Assembly (NCBI GenBank): GCA_024641665.1
Contig: JAHECP010000028.1
Coordinates: 1 to 47,684, forward strand
Length of the DNA stretch: 47,684 bases
Direction of reading: 5' to 3'
From: Acidobacteriota bacterium
Lineage (GTDB): Bacteria > Acidobacteriota > Vicinamibacteria > Vicinamibacterales > JAHECP01
Shown: positions 23,330-33,124 of the stretch, in pieces
Layout: each line of letters opens with the position of its first letter
How positions within the stretch are numbered: position 1 is the first letter of the stretch
Notes under the pieces: generated by a model
The model's database searches: none
What the model saw: the letters and a program-made list of their open reading frames with translations, nothing else
Told to the model about the DNA's origin: nothing
Program-made: the position numbers and the translations under genes

Positions 23330-24639
23330 CGATCCAGGCAGCCACGTTTGGCGAAACCGCCTCGGTATCCCGGCCGGTTGGCCGCCTGCTGTGGGTGCCG
23401 CTGGTATCCCTCTGGATGCTGCTCTCAGCGACCTTCACGCTGCCGGGCCGGACGGGACCCGAATCGCTCGCATCGCTCGACGCCCTTGCCCTCTTCAAGG
23501 TCGGCGTACGCGGCCTCGTCTTTGGCGCGCTCGTGCTCGCGATCATGAGGCTCCGGACGAACGCCAGCCGGCCGGCCACGTCGCAGGACTTCAGGCCATT
23601 CGGCATTTTCGTCGTGTGGTCGCTGGCCTCGTGCCTCTGGTCGCCGCTGACGGCCTTCTCGGCTGGCCAGGCCCTGACGCTCTTCACGCAGTTCCTGCTC
23701 GCCGTCGCGCTGGCTCTAGCCTGGAGGAGCGGTCGCGACACGTCGGCCGTCCTCGGCCAGTTGAGCGTCGCGTTTCTGCTGGTCTGTGCCGCGCTGCTCG
23801 CCGTTCACGCGGTAAATCCGGAGTTGAGCGGACTGGGTCGCGTGGGCAGCGATCGGCCCGCAGTCGGGCTGTTTCACCCGACGACGGCTGGCGGGACGGC
23901 CTCGCTCGGCCTCGTGCTTGTCGTTGCGTGTCGGCTGATCTGGGGGTGGCGCTGGACGCGAGTGCTGCTTCTGCCCTCACTCGTGGTGTTTCCGATCGTC
24001 CTGTTCATGGCTGCCAGCCGGACGGCGCTTGGGCTGGCCATCGTACTAGTCGTCCTGCTCGTCTACGGCATGGGCGACCGGCGCTGGCTGGGAGCGCTGG
24101 CGCTCGTTGGCAGCCTCGGCGGCATCGCGTATCCGCTTGCCGATCCCGGACTCGACACGGCGCGTCGCGCCATCAACGCGTCGACGGACTACGCTCGCCG
24201 CGGCGAGTCGACCGAGTCGCTCGAAAGCCTGACCGGACGGACCGAACTGTGGGCCGCGCTCTGGGAGTCGTTTCTGGAGGCGCCGCTCGTCGGGCACGGC
24301 TACTTCGTCACGTCGACGGAGGGAAAGGTCGACGTCTGGAGTGGACCCGCGAATCGATCGGCGCACAACATCTTCCTGCAGGTCGCCGTGTCGACCGGGC
24401 TCATCGGGCTCGGGCTGTTCCTGGTGGGGCTGTGGCGACCCATCGCCGCCGCGTACCGCCGGTTCGGGGTAACCGGCGAAGGCCGTCGGCTGCGCCGCGC
24501 GGCCGTCGTGCTGGGCGCTTGGTATCTGGGCTGGAGCGCGCTCAGCGAATCCTTCATGGGACCGCTTTCACCCGAGTCGGTTCTGGCCTTTTCGCTGCTT
24601 GGACTGATGGCGGGTTTCAGGGAACCGGAGACGGCATGA
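23326..24639 (+). CDS. O-antigen ligase/polymerase-like membrane protein (Wzy/WaaL superfamily)
   Basis: 437 residues, about ten transmembrane helices. The large loop after the eighth holds SLESLTGRTELWAALWESF and LVGHGYFV...SAHNIFLQVAVSTGLIGL, the conserved RtxxW...GxG...HN signature of the O-antigen ligase (PF04932) superfamily. In this setting it most likely polymerises the repeat unit in the periplasm, though ligation to another carrier cannot be excluded. The start is taken as GTG 23326, overlapping the upstream stop as GTGA, with ACGGGG ahead of it. The open frame further upstream belongs to the shadow of the deacetylase domain. Confidence 0.85.
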   Translation: MTIQAATFGETASVSRPVGRLLWVPLVSLWMLLSATFTLPGRTGPESLASLDALALFKVGVRGLVFGALVLAIMRLRTNASRPATSQDFRPFGIFVVWSLASCLWSPLTAFSAGQALTLFTQFLLAVALALAWRSGRDTSAVLGQLSVAFLLVCAALLAVHAVNPELSGLGRVGSDRPAVGLFHPTTAGGTASLGLVLVVACRLIWGWRWTRVLLLPSLVVFPIVLFMAASRTALGLAIVLVVLLVYGMGDRRWLGALALVGSLGGIAYPLADPGLDTARRAINASTDYARRGESTESLESLTGRTELWAALWESFLEAPLVGHGYFVTSTEGKVDVWSGPANRSAHNIFLQVAVSTGLIGLGLFLVGLWRPIAAAYRRFGVTGEGRRLRRAAVVLGAWYLGWSALSESFMGPLSPESVLAFSLLGLMAGFREPETA

Positions 24640-25862
24640 AGGTGCTCAGGTGCCACACCTACTACCAGGTCCGCGGAGGCGAGGACGAGTCGTTCGATGC
24701 CGAGGTGGCGTTGCTCGAGTCGCGTGGTGTCGAGGTGCTGTGCTTCACGCTGCGCAACGACGCCATCGACGGCATGAGCCGCCTGTCGGTCGCACGCCGG
24801 ACGATCTGGAACCACGACGCGTTCCGGCAGCTTCGCGACCTCATCCGCCGTGAACGTCCCAACGTCGTGCACTGCACGAACAGCTTTCCGCTGATCTCGC
24901 CCTCCGCCTGCTACGCGGCCCGCGCAGAAGGCGTGCCCATGGTGCAGTCGCTGCACAATTTCAGGCTCCTGTGCGCCAACGCGTTTCTTTTCCGCAACGG
25001 ACAGGTGTGCGAAGACTGCCTGCACACCGCTCTGCCCTGGCCCGCCGTTGCTCATGGCTGCTATCGGGACAGCCGTTCCGGCAGCGCAGCGGTGGCGACG
25101 CTGCAGACCGTCCATCGCGTGGCGGGCACGTGGCGGCGCGCAGTGGACCTCTTTGTGACCCCGAGTGAGTTCGCGCGCCGCAAGTTGATCGAGAGCGGCC
25201 TCTCAGCCGATCGCGTGGTGGCCAAGCCCAACTTCCTCGTCACGGATCCCGGGCCCGGCGACGGCCGCGGCGGCTACGCGGCATTCGTCGGCAGACTCTC
25301 ACGTGAGAAAGGGCTTAGCACGCTCGTCGACGCCTGGGCCAAGGTGCGGTCCGACCTGCGCCTGAAGATCGTCGGCAACGGCCCGGATCGCGAGCTGGTG
25401 TCGGCTGCGGCTGCACGAGACGCTCGCATCGAGATCGTGGGACGCCGAACGAACGCCGAGACGCTGGCGATCATTGGCGACGCCTCGTGTCTCGTCATGC
25501 CCTCGGTCTGTTACGAGACGTTCGGCCGCGTGATCATGGAAGCCTTCGCCGTCGGCACGCCGGCGATCGCGTCACGGCTGGGCCCGATGAGTGAGCTTGT
25601 GGACGAGGGGCGAACGGGTGCGCTGTTTGAAGTCGGGAACGCGGCCGACCTGGCGACCGCAGTCGATCGGCTAGTCTCGGAGCCCGAGGGACTCGCCCGG
25701 ATGCGTGCAGCCGCGCGCCAGGAGTTCCAAGACAACTACACGGCCGATCGCAACTATGCATTGATGACGGCCGTCTACGACCGCGCGGTAGAGCTGGCCG
25801 GCAAGCCGCTGCCCGAGGGGATGTCCGCCCGTCGCGTCGGCGTGCGGAGCCAGAGCTCGTAA
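24636..25862 (+). CDS. Family 4 glycosyltransferase
   Basis: 408 residues, GT-B fold. It opens MKVLRCHTYYQVRGGEDESF, the glycine-rich acceptor-side loop of many GT4 enzymes. SLHNFRLLCANAFLFRNG, followed by CEDCL, is a cysteine-bearing insertion found in a known GT4 subset. The donor-binding half shows FVGRLSREKGLSTLVDAW, IVGNGPDRE and MPSVCYETFGRVIMEAFAVGTP. It transfers a sugar from a nucleotide donor to the growing lipid-linked repeat unit; the sugar is unknown. Its ATG overlaps the previous stop as ATGA, indicating coupled translation. Confidence 0.9.
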   Translation: MKVLRCHTYYQVRGGEDESFDAEVALLESRGVEVLCFTLRNDAIDGMSRLSVARRTIWNHDAFRQLRDLIRRERPNVVHCTNSFPLISPSACYAARAEGVPMVQSLHNFRLLCANAFLFRNGQVCEDCLHTALPWPAVAHGCYRDSRSGSAAVATLQTVHRVAGTWRRAVDLFVTPSEFARRKLIESGLSADRVVAKPNFLVTDPGPGDGRGGYAAFVGRLSREKGLSTLVDAWAKVRSDLRLKIVGNGPDRELVSAAAARDARIEIVGRRTNAETLAIIGDASCLVMPSVCYETFGRVIMEAFAVGTPAIASRLGPMSELVDEGRTGALFEVGNAADLATAVDRLVSEPEGLARMRAAARQEFQDNYTADRNYALMTAVYDRAVELAGKPLPEGMSARRVGVRSQSS

Positions 25863-25871
25863 CACCAGCCC

Positions 25872-27170
25872 ATGATGCAATCACTTCGTTCCGGCTCTCT
25901 GGTCCTGTTGGATCAGGCGATCGTCAGCGGCACCAGTTTCGCGACGACGATCATCGTGGCCCGGATGAGCGGCCCCGAGGAGCTGGCCGTCTACGCGCTG
26001 GCCATGACACTGTTGGTCCTGATCGGGGGTGTGCACGAGGCGCTCGTTTCGCAGCCGTACACGGTCTACGCCCACAGGATCCACGCGGTGGCGCGCCCGA
26101 CGTACCTGGGTTCGGCCTTCGCGTCCCTGGTCGGCCTGGCACTCGCGGCGGCGCTGGGACTGTCGGCGGCCGGCATGCTGCTGCCCGAAGGCGTCGGTCC
26201 GGCCCGGCTGGGGCCGATGCTGGTCGGCCTCGCCGGCGTCGCGCCGTGTTGGCTGCTGCGGGAGTTCGCGCGCCGCACGGCGATTGCGCATCTCGCGGTC
26301 GGAACGGGACTGCTCCTGGACGCCTCGGTGGCGCTCGCTCAGCTCGGCTCGCTGGCGTGGCTGGCCACGACCGGCAGACTCTCGGGCCTGACCGCACTGT
26401 TCGCGATAGCTGCAGCGTCGGCAGCGGGCGGGATCGGATGGCTCGTCGCGTGGCGGCACCGCCTGCGGGTGCGGCCATCGCACTTCGGTCGGCACTCGCG
26501 CAGGAACTGGCGGCTGGGTCGCTGGATCCTGGCGAGCCGCGTGATGTCGCATCTGAACTCCGACGTGACGATGATGTGGCTGCTCGTGTTTCTGGCAGGT
26601 CCGGCCGCTGCCGGCGTATTCGCTGCCTGCCTGACGGTCGTGTTCCTGTCGAATCCGATTGTGATCGGCGTCGGACTGTTCCTGACGCCCAGGATTGCTG
26701 GCACGGCGGCCAGCAAGGGCCTCGCTGAAGCGTGCGGGGTCGTGTGGCAGTCGACCGTTGGCCTGGGGATCGTCCTCGCGCTGTTTGTCGGCGCGCTTGC
26801 GCTGCTGGCACATCCCGTCATGCGGCTGATGTACGGCAGCCAGTTTGCCGGCCACGAAGCGAGTCTCGTAGTTCTGGCCGCTGCAATTGCGATCTCAGCC
26901 GTGGGGCTTGGGACGGCGAACGGCCTGCTGGCGATCGAGCGCGCCGACCTTAACCTGCTGGCGAGCGTCTGCGGCTTCGTTGTTCTGTTGGCCACTGCTC
27001 CCGCGCTCATCAATCGTTGGAGTGTTCTCGGCGCGGGGCTCGCCCTGATCGCGGGCAACACCGTCGATACCGCAACACGCCTGCTGATGTTCTGGCGACT
27101 GACGCGGACGGCGGCCGGCGCACCCCGCGCGGGACAGATCGGCACAAGCTACCGGGAGGAATTACCGTGA
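25872..27170 (+). CDS. Wzx-like polysaccharide flippase (MATE/MOP superfamily)
   Basis: 432 residues with about 12 hydrophobic segments, the expected topology of O-unit flippases. The first helix region ([26 protein letters not shown]) is the typical start, where a conserved 'S/N-F' and 'GPEELG/AVYAL' pattern marks PST-type exporters. It would move the undecaprenyl-linked repeat unit across the inner membrane. It starts 9 bases after the GT4 gene, and its TGA overlaps the epimerase GTG. Confidence 0.83.
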   Translation: MMQSLRSGSLVLLDQAIVSGTSFATTIIVARMSGPEELAVYALAMTLLVLIGGVHEALVSQPYTVYAHRIHAVARPTYLGSAFASLVGLALAAALGLSAAGMLLPEGVGPARLGPMLVGLAGVAPCWLLREFARRTAIAHLAVGTGLLLDASVALAQLGSLAWLATTGRLSGLTALFAIAAASAAGGIGWLVAWRHRLRVRPSHFGRHSRRNWRLGRWILASRVMSHLNSDVTMMWLLVFLAGPAAAGVFAACLTVVFLSNPIVIGVGLFLTPRIAGTAASKGLAEACGVVWQSTVGLGIVLALFVGALALLAHPVMRLMYGSQFAGHEASLVVLAAAIAISAVGLGTANGLLAIERADLNLLASVCGFVVLLATAPALINRWSVLGAGLALIAGNTVDTATRLLMFWRLTRTAAGAPRAGQIGTSYREELP

Positions 27171-28243
27171 GCGTTGTCATTGTGACCGGCTCGGCCGGCC
27201 TCATCGGTGCTGAAGCCTGCCGGCATTTCGCCGATCTGGGCATGGACGTCGTGGGCCTCGACAACGACATGCGCCGGCAGTTGTTCGGCCCGGAGGCCTC
27301 GACCTTCTGGCAGCGGACGCGCCTCGAACAGGAACTCGGCGCGCGATACACGCACGCCGACCTGGACGTGCGCGACGAGGTGGGAGTCTCCCGCCTGTTT
27401 CGCCGTTACGGTCCGGCGACCTCGCTCGTGCTCCACACGGCGGCCCAGCCCTCGCACGACTGGGCGGCGCGAGACCCGCGCCTGGATTTCTCCGTGAACG
27501 CGCAGGGCACGCTGAACCTGCTGGAAGCCACCCGACAGTGGGCGCCGCACGCCGTCTTCATCTTCACGTCCACCAACAAGGTCTACGGCGATCAGCCCAA
27601 TCGACTGCCGCTCGTCGAGCAGGAGACGCGCTTCGAACTGCCCGCCGGACACCCGTACGCCGACGGCATTCCGGAAGACATGTCGATCGACCAGACGCTG
27701 CACAGCGTGTTCGGCGCCTCGAAAGTGGCGGCCGATGTCATGGTCCAGGAGTACGGGCGCTACTTCGGTCTGGCCTCCGCCTGTTTTCGCGGCGGCTGCC
27801 TGACGGGACCCAACCACAGCGGCGCGGCGCTCCACGGCTTTCTGGCCTACCTCATGCGCTGCATCGTCTGCGGCACGCCGTACACCGTGTTCGGGTACGG
27901 CGGGAAGCAGGTCCGCGACAACATCCACAGCGCGGATCTCGTCAGGGCCTTCGAGTGCTTCTTCCGGAATCCGCGGTGCGGAGAGGTCTACAACATCGGA
28001 GGCGGCCGGAAGAGCCACTGCTCCATGCGTGAGGCCATCGGGATTGGTGAAGCCATCGTCGGCCGTCGGCTCAACTGGACCTATTCGGACAACGCTCGGA
28101 TCGGCGATCACCTCTGGTGGATCAGCGGGCTGACAAAGTTCCGTTCGCACTACCCCGGCTGGAGTCTGACATACGACGTGCCGCAGATCTGCCGGGAGAT
28201 GTTCGAAGCCAATGCCGATCGCTGGTCAGAGGCTACGGCGTGA
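27167..28243 (+). CDS. NAD-dependent sugar-nucleotide epimerase (CDP-paratose 2-epimerase-like)
   Basis: 358 residues, extended SDR fold. The cofactor motif is GSAGLIG (8-14), and [10 protein letters not shown] holds the Ser/Thr of the catalytic set. At the usual YxxxK the sequence is [10 protein letters not shown], so the tyrosine is Phe182 while Lys186 is kept. [20 protein letters not shown] and [15 protein letters not shown] resemble the CDP-paratose/tyvelose epimerase-like group. If the Phe is a subfamily trait, another residue must act as the acid/base. It probably supplies an activated sugar for the polymer. Start GTG 27167 overlaps the flippase stop as GTGA and has GGGAGGA upstream. 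Confidence 0.85.
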   Translation: MSVVIVTGSAGLIGAEACRHFADLGMDVVGLDNDMRRQLFGPEASTFWQRTRLEQELGARYTHADLDVRDEVGVSRLFRRYGPATSLVLHTAAQPSHDWAARDPRLDFSVNAQGTLNLLEATRQWAPHAVFIFTSTNKVYGDQPNRLPLVEQETRFELPAGHPYADGIPEDMSIDQTLHSVFGASKVAADVMVQEYGRYFGLASACFRGGCLTGPNHSGAALHGFLAYLMRCIVCGTPYTVFGYGGKQVRDNIHSADLVRAFECFFRNPRCGEVYNIGGGRKSHCSMREAIGIGEAIVGRRLNWTYSDNARIGDHLWWISGLTKFRSHYPGWSLTYDVPQICREMFEANADRWSEATA

Positions 28244-29073
28244 GCGGGCACTGCAGAAGCACACGGGACCGAATGCACGATCGGTACAACGTACTCGGCA
28301 TCCGGATCGCCGCCGTCGATTACGATTCGACCGTCGAGACGATTATCGACGCGGCCCGCGCGCGCCAATCCCTGTCTGTGTCGGCGCTGGCCGTGCACGG
28401 CGTGATGACCGGAGCGCTCGATCCCGTCCACTGTTTCCGGCTGAATCATCTGGATCTGCTGGTTCCGGACGGTCAACCCGTCCGGTGGGCACTCGGCTGG
28501 CTGCATCGCGTCCACCTCGCCGACCGAGTCTACGGCCCGCTGCTCATGCTCAGCCTGTGCGAGCGTGCCGCGGCGGAGGGGATCCCGATCTTTCTCTTCG
28601 GCGGGTCGGCCGCGCTCCTGGCCGCCCTCGGCGACCGTCTCATGCGCCGGATACCAGGGCTCGCCATCGCTGGCGTGCAGGCCTCCCGCTTCCGTCGGCT
28701 CACAATGGAAGAACAGCGGGATCTCGTGGAGACCATTCGCGCGAGCGGCGCCGGACTGATGTTCATCGGTCTCGGCTGTCCGCGGCAGGAAGTCTGCGCC
28801 TTCGAGCTGCAGCCGCATCTGTCGCTTCCGCTCGTCGCAGTCGGCGCGGCGTTCAATTTCCATGCGGGACTTCTGCCCCAGGCGCCGCCCGCCCTGCAGA
28901 AGGCCGGGTTGGAGTGGCTTTATCGACTCGTGCAGGAGCCGCAACGTCTGTGGCGCCGCTACCTGCTCCTCAATCCGTTGTATCTCGTCCTGGTCCTGCT
29001 CCAGCGCATCGGACTCGGCCGGTTCGACCCTGATCGGGCGCTGCCACCGATCGAGTCGCTGCGGTACGGCTAG
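28240..29073 (+). CDS. WecG/TagA/CpsF family glycosyltransferase
   Basis: About 277 residues, the usual family length. Visible are [20 protein letters not shown] (family motif DGxPvvw), [38 protein letters not shown] and [42 protein letters not shown]. These GT-E enzymes transfer N-acetylmannosaminuronate, N-acetylmannosamine or other hexoses to lipid-linked acceptors. GTG 28240 gives a GTGA overlap and has AGAGG 7 bases upstream; ATG 28273 is the alternative and gives MHDRYNVLG. It closes the overlapping gene run. Confidence 0.88.
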   Translation: MSGHCRSTRDRMHDRYNVLGIRIAAVDYDSTVETIIDAARARQSLSVSALAVHGVMTGALDPVHCFRLNHLDLLVPDGQPVRWALGWLHRVHLADRVYGPLLMLSLCERAAAEGIPIFLFGGSAALLAALGDRLMRRIPGLAIAGVQASRFRRLTMEEQRDLVETIRASGAGLMFIGLGCPRQEVCAFELQPHLSLPLVAVGAAFNFHAGLLPQAPPALQKAGLEWLYRLVQEPQRLWRRYLLLNPLYLVLVLLQRIGLGRFDPDRALPPIESLRYG

Positions 29074-29199
29074 AAGGACCCGTCGGCATGGCTGAGCAGC
29101 CTTCATAAGCCGGAGACCGACTCTCTCCACCATCTCCCGGCACACCGTGGCGGTACGTCAATCGATCGATGTGCAGCTGGTCAGGCCTGGAGCACACAC

Positions 29200-30648
29200 G
29201 TGTCCATTGGTCTTGTCTTCGCCAGCACGCCCAACGGCGACAGCACTAGACGGGCGTCTGACGTCCTGTCGCTGTCGCCAATCGACAACATGGCGCTTGA
29301 TCTGGAACTTGACAGACGGTTCGCCTGGCGCTGGTTGCTGACCGTAGTGCGTGGCGATTGCGTGCTGCTGCTTGGCTTCGACGCACACGAGGCGGCTTTC
29401 TTAACGCGGGCTTTGGTTCATGCCGACGTGACGGAAGACGCGAGGGCGGCGAACGTGTTGTTAGTCAATGGTCTGCGGCCAGAGTGTGCTGCAGGCTTGG
29501 ACTTTCTGCAATTGCGCAGTCTCGCTGTAGTGGCGAGGGGCAACGTCGTGTCGGCGTGGCACCACTGGATGGCTGGCCGCTTTGCGCACGTCAGTAATTA
29601 CGCCCTGCTAGCACCGACTACCCCTCGTCTGATTGTGCCCTTAGGCAAGAGAGATTGGACTATAGCCGGTCTCGCGTTGCATCGCCCAGGCCGGTCGATC
29701 GCACGGGTCGCTATGGCCGTGCTCACGGTACTGGCACGGGTCGGCATAGAGCAGCCATTGCGCGGCAACATGGTGTGCATTGCCAACATGGATGTCAACC
29801 TTCCACATCACGGAGCGAGACTCACTGGGCTGGACCACAGCAGTACTAACTCATCCCAGACCTATGCATTGTATTTGGGCACACCAGACGCCAATCGAAA
29901 AACCGTGATTCTTCCACTGAACGGTGTGAGGACGGTGATTCTAAAGCACGGAGACTCTCCCATAGCACGAGCCGCGTTGCGCAACGAAGCGTCCGCGTTG
30001 CAGGCGATGAGTCAGACCTCTTTGGCCGCGCAGGTGCCGCTCTTGTGTGACGTGGTGGACCGGGATGGGTCGGTGACGCTGCGTCAAGAATATCGAAGCA
30101 GGCAGCGCATGGGATCCGCTCGTCTGAACCGAGCGGCGGTGGAGTTCTTGGGCGAGTTGTCGCGGCAGGGTCGTTGTTCCCGGCCTTTGGCCGAGGTGTT
30201 ATCACAGCCGGGTCTGATGTCGGTCAGTGAGGCGCGAGCACAAGGGCACGCGGCCTACGCAAGGGTGAGAGACCATCTGGATGTGTTGGCCGCAAAGCGC
30301 ACGATGATTTGGGGACATCGTAGTCACGGCGATTTTGCTCCTTGGAACGTCTCCTGGACGACTAAAGGATTCTTTGTGTTTGACTGGGAAGCGAGCCAGA
30401 CCTGGTGTGAGGCATTCTGTGACGCTTTCTACTTCGTGGTTGCACCTGAACTACACGTCAAGAAGAGGACTGATCCGACACGAACAATCAACAAGGCCCT
30501 CAAGATGGCTGCGAATGTCGCGAAGAGAGGTGGATTCGAAGGCGCCGACCTCACAATCTGCTTCGCTCTTTGGATTCTCAGAGTTTGCAAAGAGCACACC
30601 TTCTATCGTGACATGCTCAGCGAAATAGAAATCAGGATGAGACGCTGA
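29200..30648 (+). CDS. APH-fold phosphotransferase-like protein with unknown N-terminal half
   Basis: 482 residues. The C-terminal half (about 225-475) has the choline/aminoglycoside kinase fold: a possible ATP-site Lys in VILKHGD, the Brenner motif HGDFAPWN (376-383) with catalytic Asp378, and the metal-binding FDWE (Asp395). The N-terminal 210 residues (LLLGFDAHEAAFLTRAL, SNYALLAPTTPRLIVPLG) look like a degenerate Rossmann-type domain of the kind seen in some capsule-cluster proteins; no SAM motif survives. Its codon use is visibly more A/T-tolerant than the neighbouring genes, suggesting later acquisition. It lies 126 bp after the overlapping run in the same direction and could modify a sugar or lipid intermediate. 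GTG 29200 is the assigned start. Confidence 0.6.
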   Translation: MSIGLVFASTPNGDSTRRASDVLSLSPIDNMALDLELDRRFAWRWLLTVVRGDCVLLLGFDAHEAAFLTRALVHADVTEDARAANVLLVNGLRPECAAGLDFLQLRSLAVVARGNVVSAWHHWMAGRFAHVSNYALLAPTTPRLIVPLGKRDWTIAGLALHRPGRSIARVAMAVLTVLARVGIEQPLRGNMVCIANMDVNLPHHGARLTGLDHSSTNSSQTYALYLGTPDANRKTVILPLNGVRTVILKHGDSPIARAALRNEASALQAMSQTSLAAQVPLLCDVVDRDGSVTLRQEYRSRQRMGSARLNRAAVEFLGELSRQGRCSRPLAEVLSQPGLMSVSEARAQGHAAYARVRDHLDVLAAKRTMIWGHRSHGDFAPWNVSWTTKGFFVFDWEASQTWCEAFCDAFYFVVAPELHVKKRTDPTRTINKALKMAANVAKRGGFEGADLTICFALWILRVCKEHTFYRDMLSEIEIRMRR

Positions 30649-30878
30649 TGAGCCGTGGGCCACAGCTCGGAGAACTCCATTTGGGCCCTCTGGACCGTGG
30701 CGGGCGTGCCGGACGGTCATGACAGTGAGAGGACGGACCCATGGGACCACCAACTCGCGACGCTCGTGTAGGTCGACTGGTTCGAGACTCCTCGCCTGCG
30801 GGAACCGATTGGCGAGGTGCCGGCGGCGGAGCACGAGACGGCGTCTCACCGGCACGCGGAAGGGAGGGCAGCTATCTC

Positions 30879-31721
30879 ATGCGCTCCATGGCAACGCCGA
30901 TGCAGTTCGGGAACGCCATCCTCGTCGTCGTGACGGTGCTGCTGCTGGTCGGATGTCATCCGTCGTCGCCAACCAGCCCGACTTCCACAGACTCAGGGAC
31001 ATCGACCTCAGGGCCATCGACCTCGTCGGTAGGTCCGGTACATTTCGATTTCGACGCTGGTATTACCGACAGGGACAAGGCCACCCTCGAAACCTCGGTA
31101 AGACTCGCCACCGACTACTTTCAGAGGCAGTTCCAGCGCACGCTTCTCGGTCCCGTGACCGTGTTGGTGCGGAATGCAGACGGGCCGTTTGCCGTATCCG
31201 CTACGACCGGAACCACAGTCGTTACCGTCTACGTTCACCACGCCGATTGGCAGACACACGGTCCGATGAAGCGAACCACGATGATGGTTCACGAACTGTA
31301 CGAGGTCCTGCAGGAAGAGGTTGGCTGGCCGGGTGAGTGGGGTGGCTGGCTTCAAGACGGCAGCGCGGACTACGTGGGCGACGCAGTCGTCATCGACGCC
31401 GGAATGGCTGGTATTGACGAGGTCAGACAGTGCCAGATCTCGAATTATTTCGGATCTGACGGCCCGTTCGCCCCTCCACTCGAAGAGATCTCTTTTGATG
31501 TTGACAGTCCCACGAGCAGTCGTTACGTGATCGCGTGGCTCGCCTGGGACCGACTCCTGAACGGACCGGCCAACACTTCGAAGCTCGCCGTCTACTGGAA
31601 CAGTGGTTTTGAATCGGCGTTCGGCCAGTCGGAACATAGGTTCTATCGGGATTTCGAGCAGTATCGCCGCGGGCTTCAACCGCCAGATGACAACGCCTGC
31701 GCTTCTCTGGACTGGCGCTGA
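30879..31721 (+). CDS. Lipoprotein with degenerate gluzincin-type peptidase motif
   Basis: 280 residues from ATG 30879. The signal peptide ends in the lipobox LLVGC, followed by a Ser/Thr/Pro-rich linker (about residues 26-48), so it is an anchored lipoprotein. The globular part has MMVHELYEVLQEEVG (His138, Glu139) and then GGWLQDGSADYVGD. This arrangement matches peptidases of the MA clan, in which HExxH is followed by a W-[LI]-x-[ED]-G-x-A-x-Y helix, except that the second His of HExxH is Glu142. The metal site is therefore probably incomplete. It may bind rather than cleave. GGGAGGG lies upstream of the start. The 230 bp before it hold nothing recognisable. Confidence 0.6.
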   Translation: MRSMATPMQFGNAILVVVTVLLLVGCHPSSPTSPTSTDSGTSTSGPSTSSVGPVHFDFDAGITDRDKATLETSVRLATDYFQRQFQRTLLGPVTVLVRNADGPFAVSATTGTTVVTVYVHHADWQTHGPMKRTTMMVHELYEVLQEEVGWPGEWGGWLQDGSADYVGDAVVIDAGMAGIDEVRQCQISNYFGSDGPFAPPLEEISFDVDSPTSSRYVIAWLAWDRLLNGPANTSKLAVYWNSGFESAFGQSEHRFYRDFEQYRRGLQPPDDNACASLDWR

Positions 31722-31819
31722 CATTCGGTCGGGATTCCTTCCCCGCGTATCCCGTGAGCCCCCCGCCGTGCACGCTGCCACACGTCTGACGAGCGAATTG
31801 GACCGCGAAGTCGTCCTCG

Positions 31820-33124
31820 ATGTCGACGCAAGGACCGCCCCGCATGGCTGATACCGCACTGCCTCTGTCGCCGCCACTCGAGCGGCTGATCCGATGCCTC
31901 TCAGGCGGCATGGACGTGGCGTTCGAGCTCTTTTCCCCCGAGCTCACGCCGCTGCTGGCCGCATCGGAGGATCGAACGCTTGCCGCGCTTCGCCAGGCCG
32001 TGGCGACGGCCGAGGACGAGGCCATGCGGACGGCACTCTCGGTCGTGCTCGGGACTGACGCGAGACAACGGATCGAGACGGCCACCCTGGTCATCCACCT
32101 GCGTCCAATCCGGGACGAGCTGCGAACGATCGGGCTGTTGGCCGCGGCCATGCCAACCACCGGCGACGCGAGTCACGCCGAGCGGCACATGGAGATGGCC
32201 GGTGAGGCGATCAAGCAGCTGCTCGAAGCTGAGGTCCAGAGTGCGCGCGCCGACAGCGCGCGAGAGCGGCAGGGTGCCAGGTGGGTTCAATTGATCGGCT
32301 ACCTGCCAGGCGTTGCCAGGGAAGCCGAGTTGTTCGATGTGTTCCTGCAGGCGCTCGCCATCTGGCACGATTGTGATACGCGTGTCTATGTTCGCGACGT
32401 CGGTCAGCGATTCGTCCTGGCCGCGAGCCTGCCGGGCAGTCGAAACGAGGGACCGGTGCAGCTCCCTTCGGAGTTGGCCGAGCGTCGGGGGCTCGACCGA
32501 ATCTCATCGATCGCAGAGCTTGAGAGACTCGGCTGGTACGGCCCTCCGTACCAGCTGACGCTCATCCCGCTCGGTCCACAGAACGAGGCCACCCACGTCG
32601 TCGCGATCCGCGGTATCCTCGATGCCAGACTCGAGCCGAACGTCCTCATGGGATGCCGCATTCTGGAGGTGTGCCTGGATCGCGCCTTGGAGCGCGAAGA
32701 GCGCCGCCTGGAGGAGCGGTTCTTCTGGCGCGTGCACGAGATCGGTGGGGCATCGACGGTCACGCTGACGACCCTGATGCGGAATCTCATCGACGACCTG
32801 GCGCGTTGGGTAGGCGCGGAGCACGGCGCCTTCCATGTGGGTGCGCCAGAAACTCCGCAGGCCGGCGCCACTCCCTTGGCCGCGGAGGCTGGGGCCGAGG
32901 CCAACCGGTTTCTTGTCCCGCTCAGCCTGCCTGGTCCGGCACCCGTGCTTGAGTTCTCGACCTCATCGGCCGCCCCGTTCACGGTCCGGCACCTGCGGCT
33001 CGCCCGGGCTGGCGCGAAGGTCTTCACACACTGGCTGCTTGGATTGAACCAGGCCAGTCAGATACTGGAGCGCGATCGACAGGCTCGCGGCGGCGGCCCG
33101 AAGAGTGGCCCTCATGCGATCTGA
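31820..33124 (+). CDS. GAF-like sensory protein
   Basis: 434 residues, cytoplasmic, no transmembrane segment. Residues about 25-150 are helical. Residues about 155-300 have GAF-like features (LFDVFLQALAIWHDCDTRVYVRD, RFVLAASLPGS), and a second region about 305-420 (LTTLMRNLIDDLARWVGAEHGAFHVG) looks like another GAF. No output domain is present, so it probably acts with the GGDEF protein whose start it overlaps by 11 bases. ATG 31820 is the first start; ATG 31844 (MADTALPL) is equally possible. The specific ligand is unknown. Confidence 0.55.
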   Translation: MSTQGPPRMADTALPLSPPLERLIRCLSGGMDVAFELFSPELTPLLAASEDRTLAALRQAVATAEDEAMRTALSVVLGTDARQRIETATLVIHLRPIRDELRTIGLLAAAMPTTGDASHAERHMEMAGEAIKQLLEAEVQSARADSARERQGARWVQLIGYLPGVAREAELFDVFLQALAIWHDCDTRVYVRDVGQRFVLAASLPGSRNEGPVQLPSELAERRGLDRISSIAELERLGWYGPPYQLTLIPLGPQNEATHVVAIRGILDARLEPNVLMGCRILEVCLDRALEREERRLEERFFWRVHEIGGASTVTLTTLMRNLIDDLARWVGAEHGAFHVGAPETPQAGATPLAAEAGAEANRFLVPLSLPGPAPVLEFSTSSAAPFTVRHLRLARAGAKVFTHWLLGLNQASQILERDRQARGGGPKSGPHAI

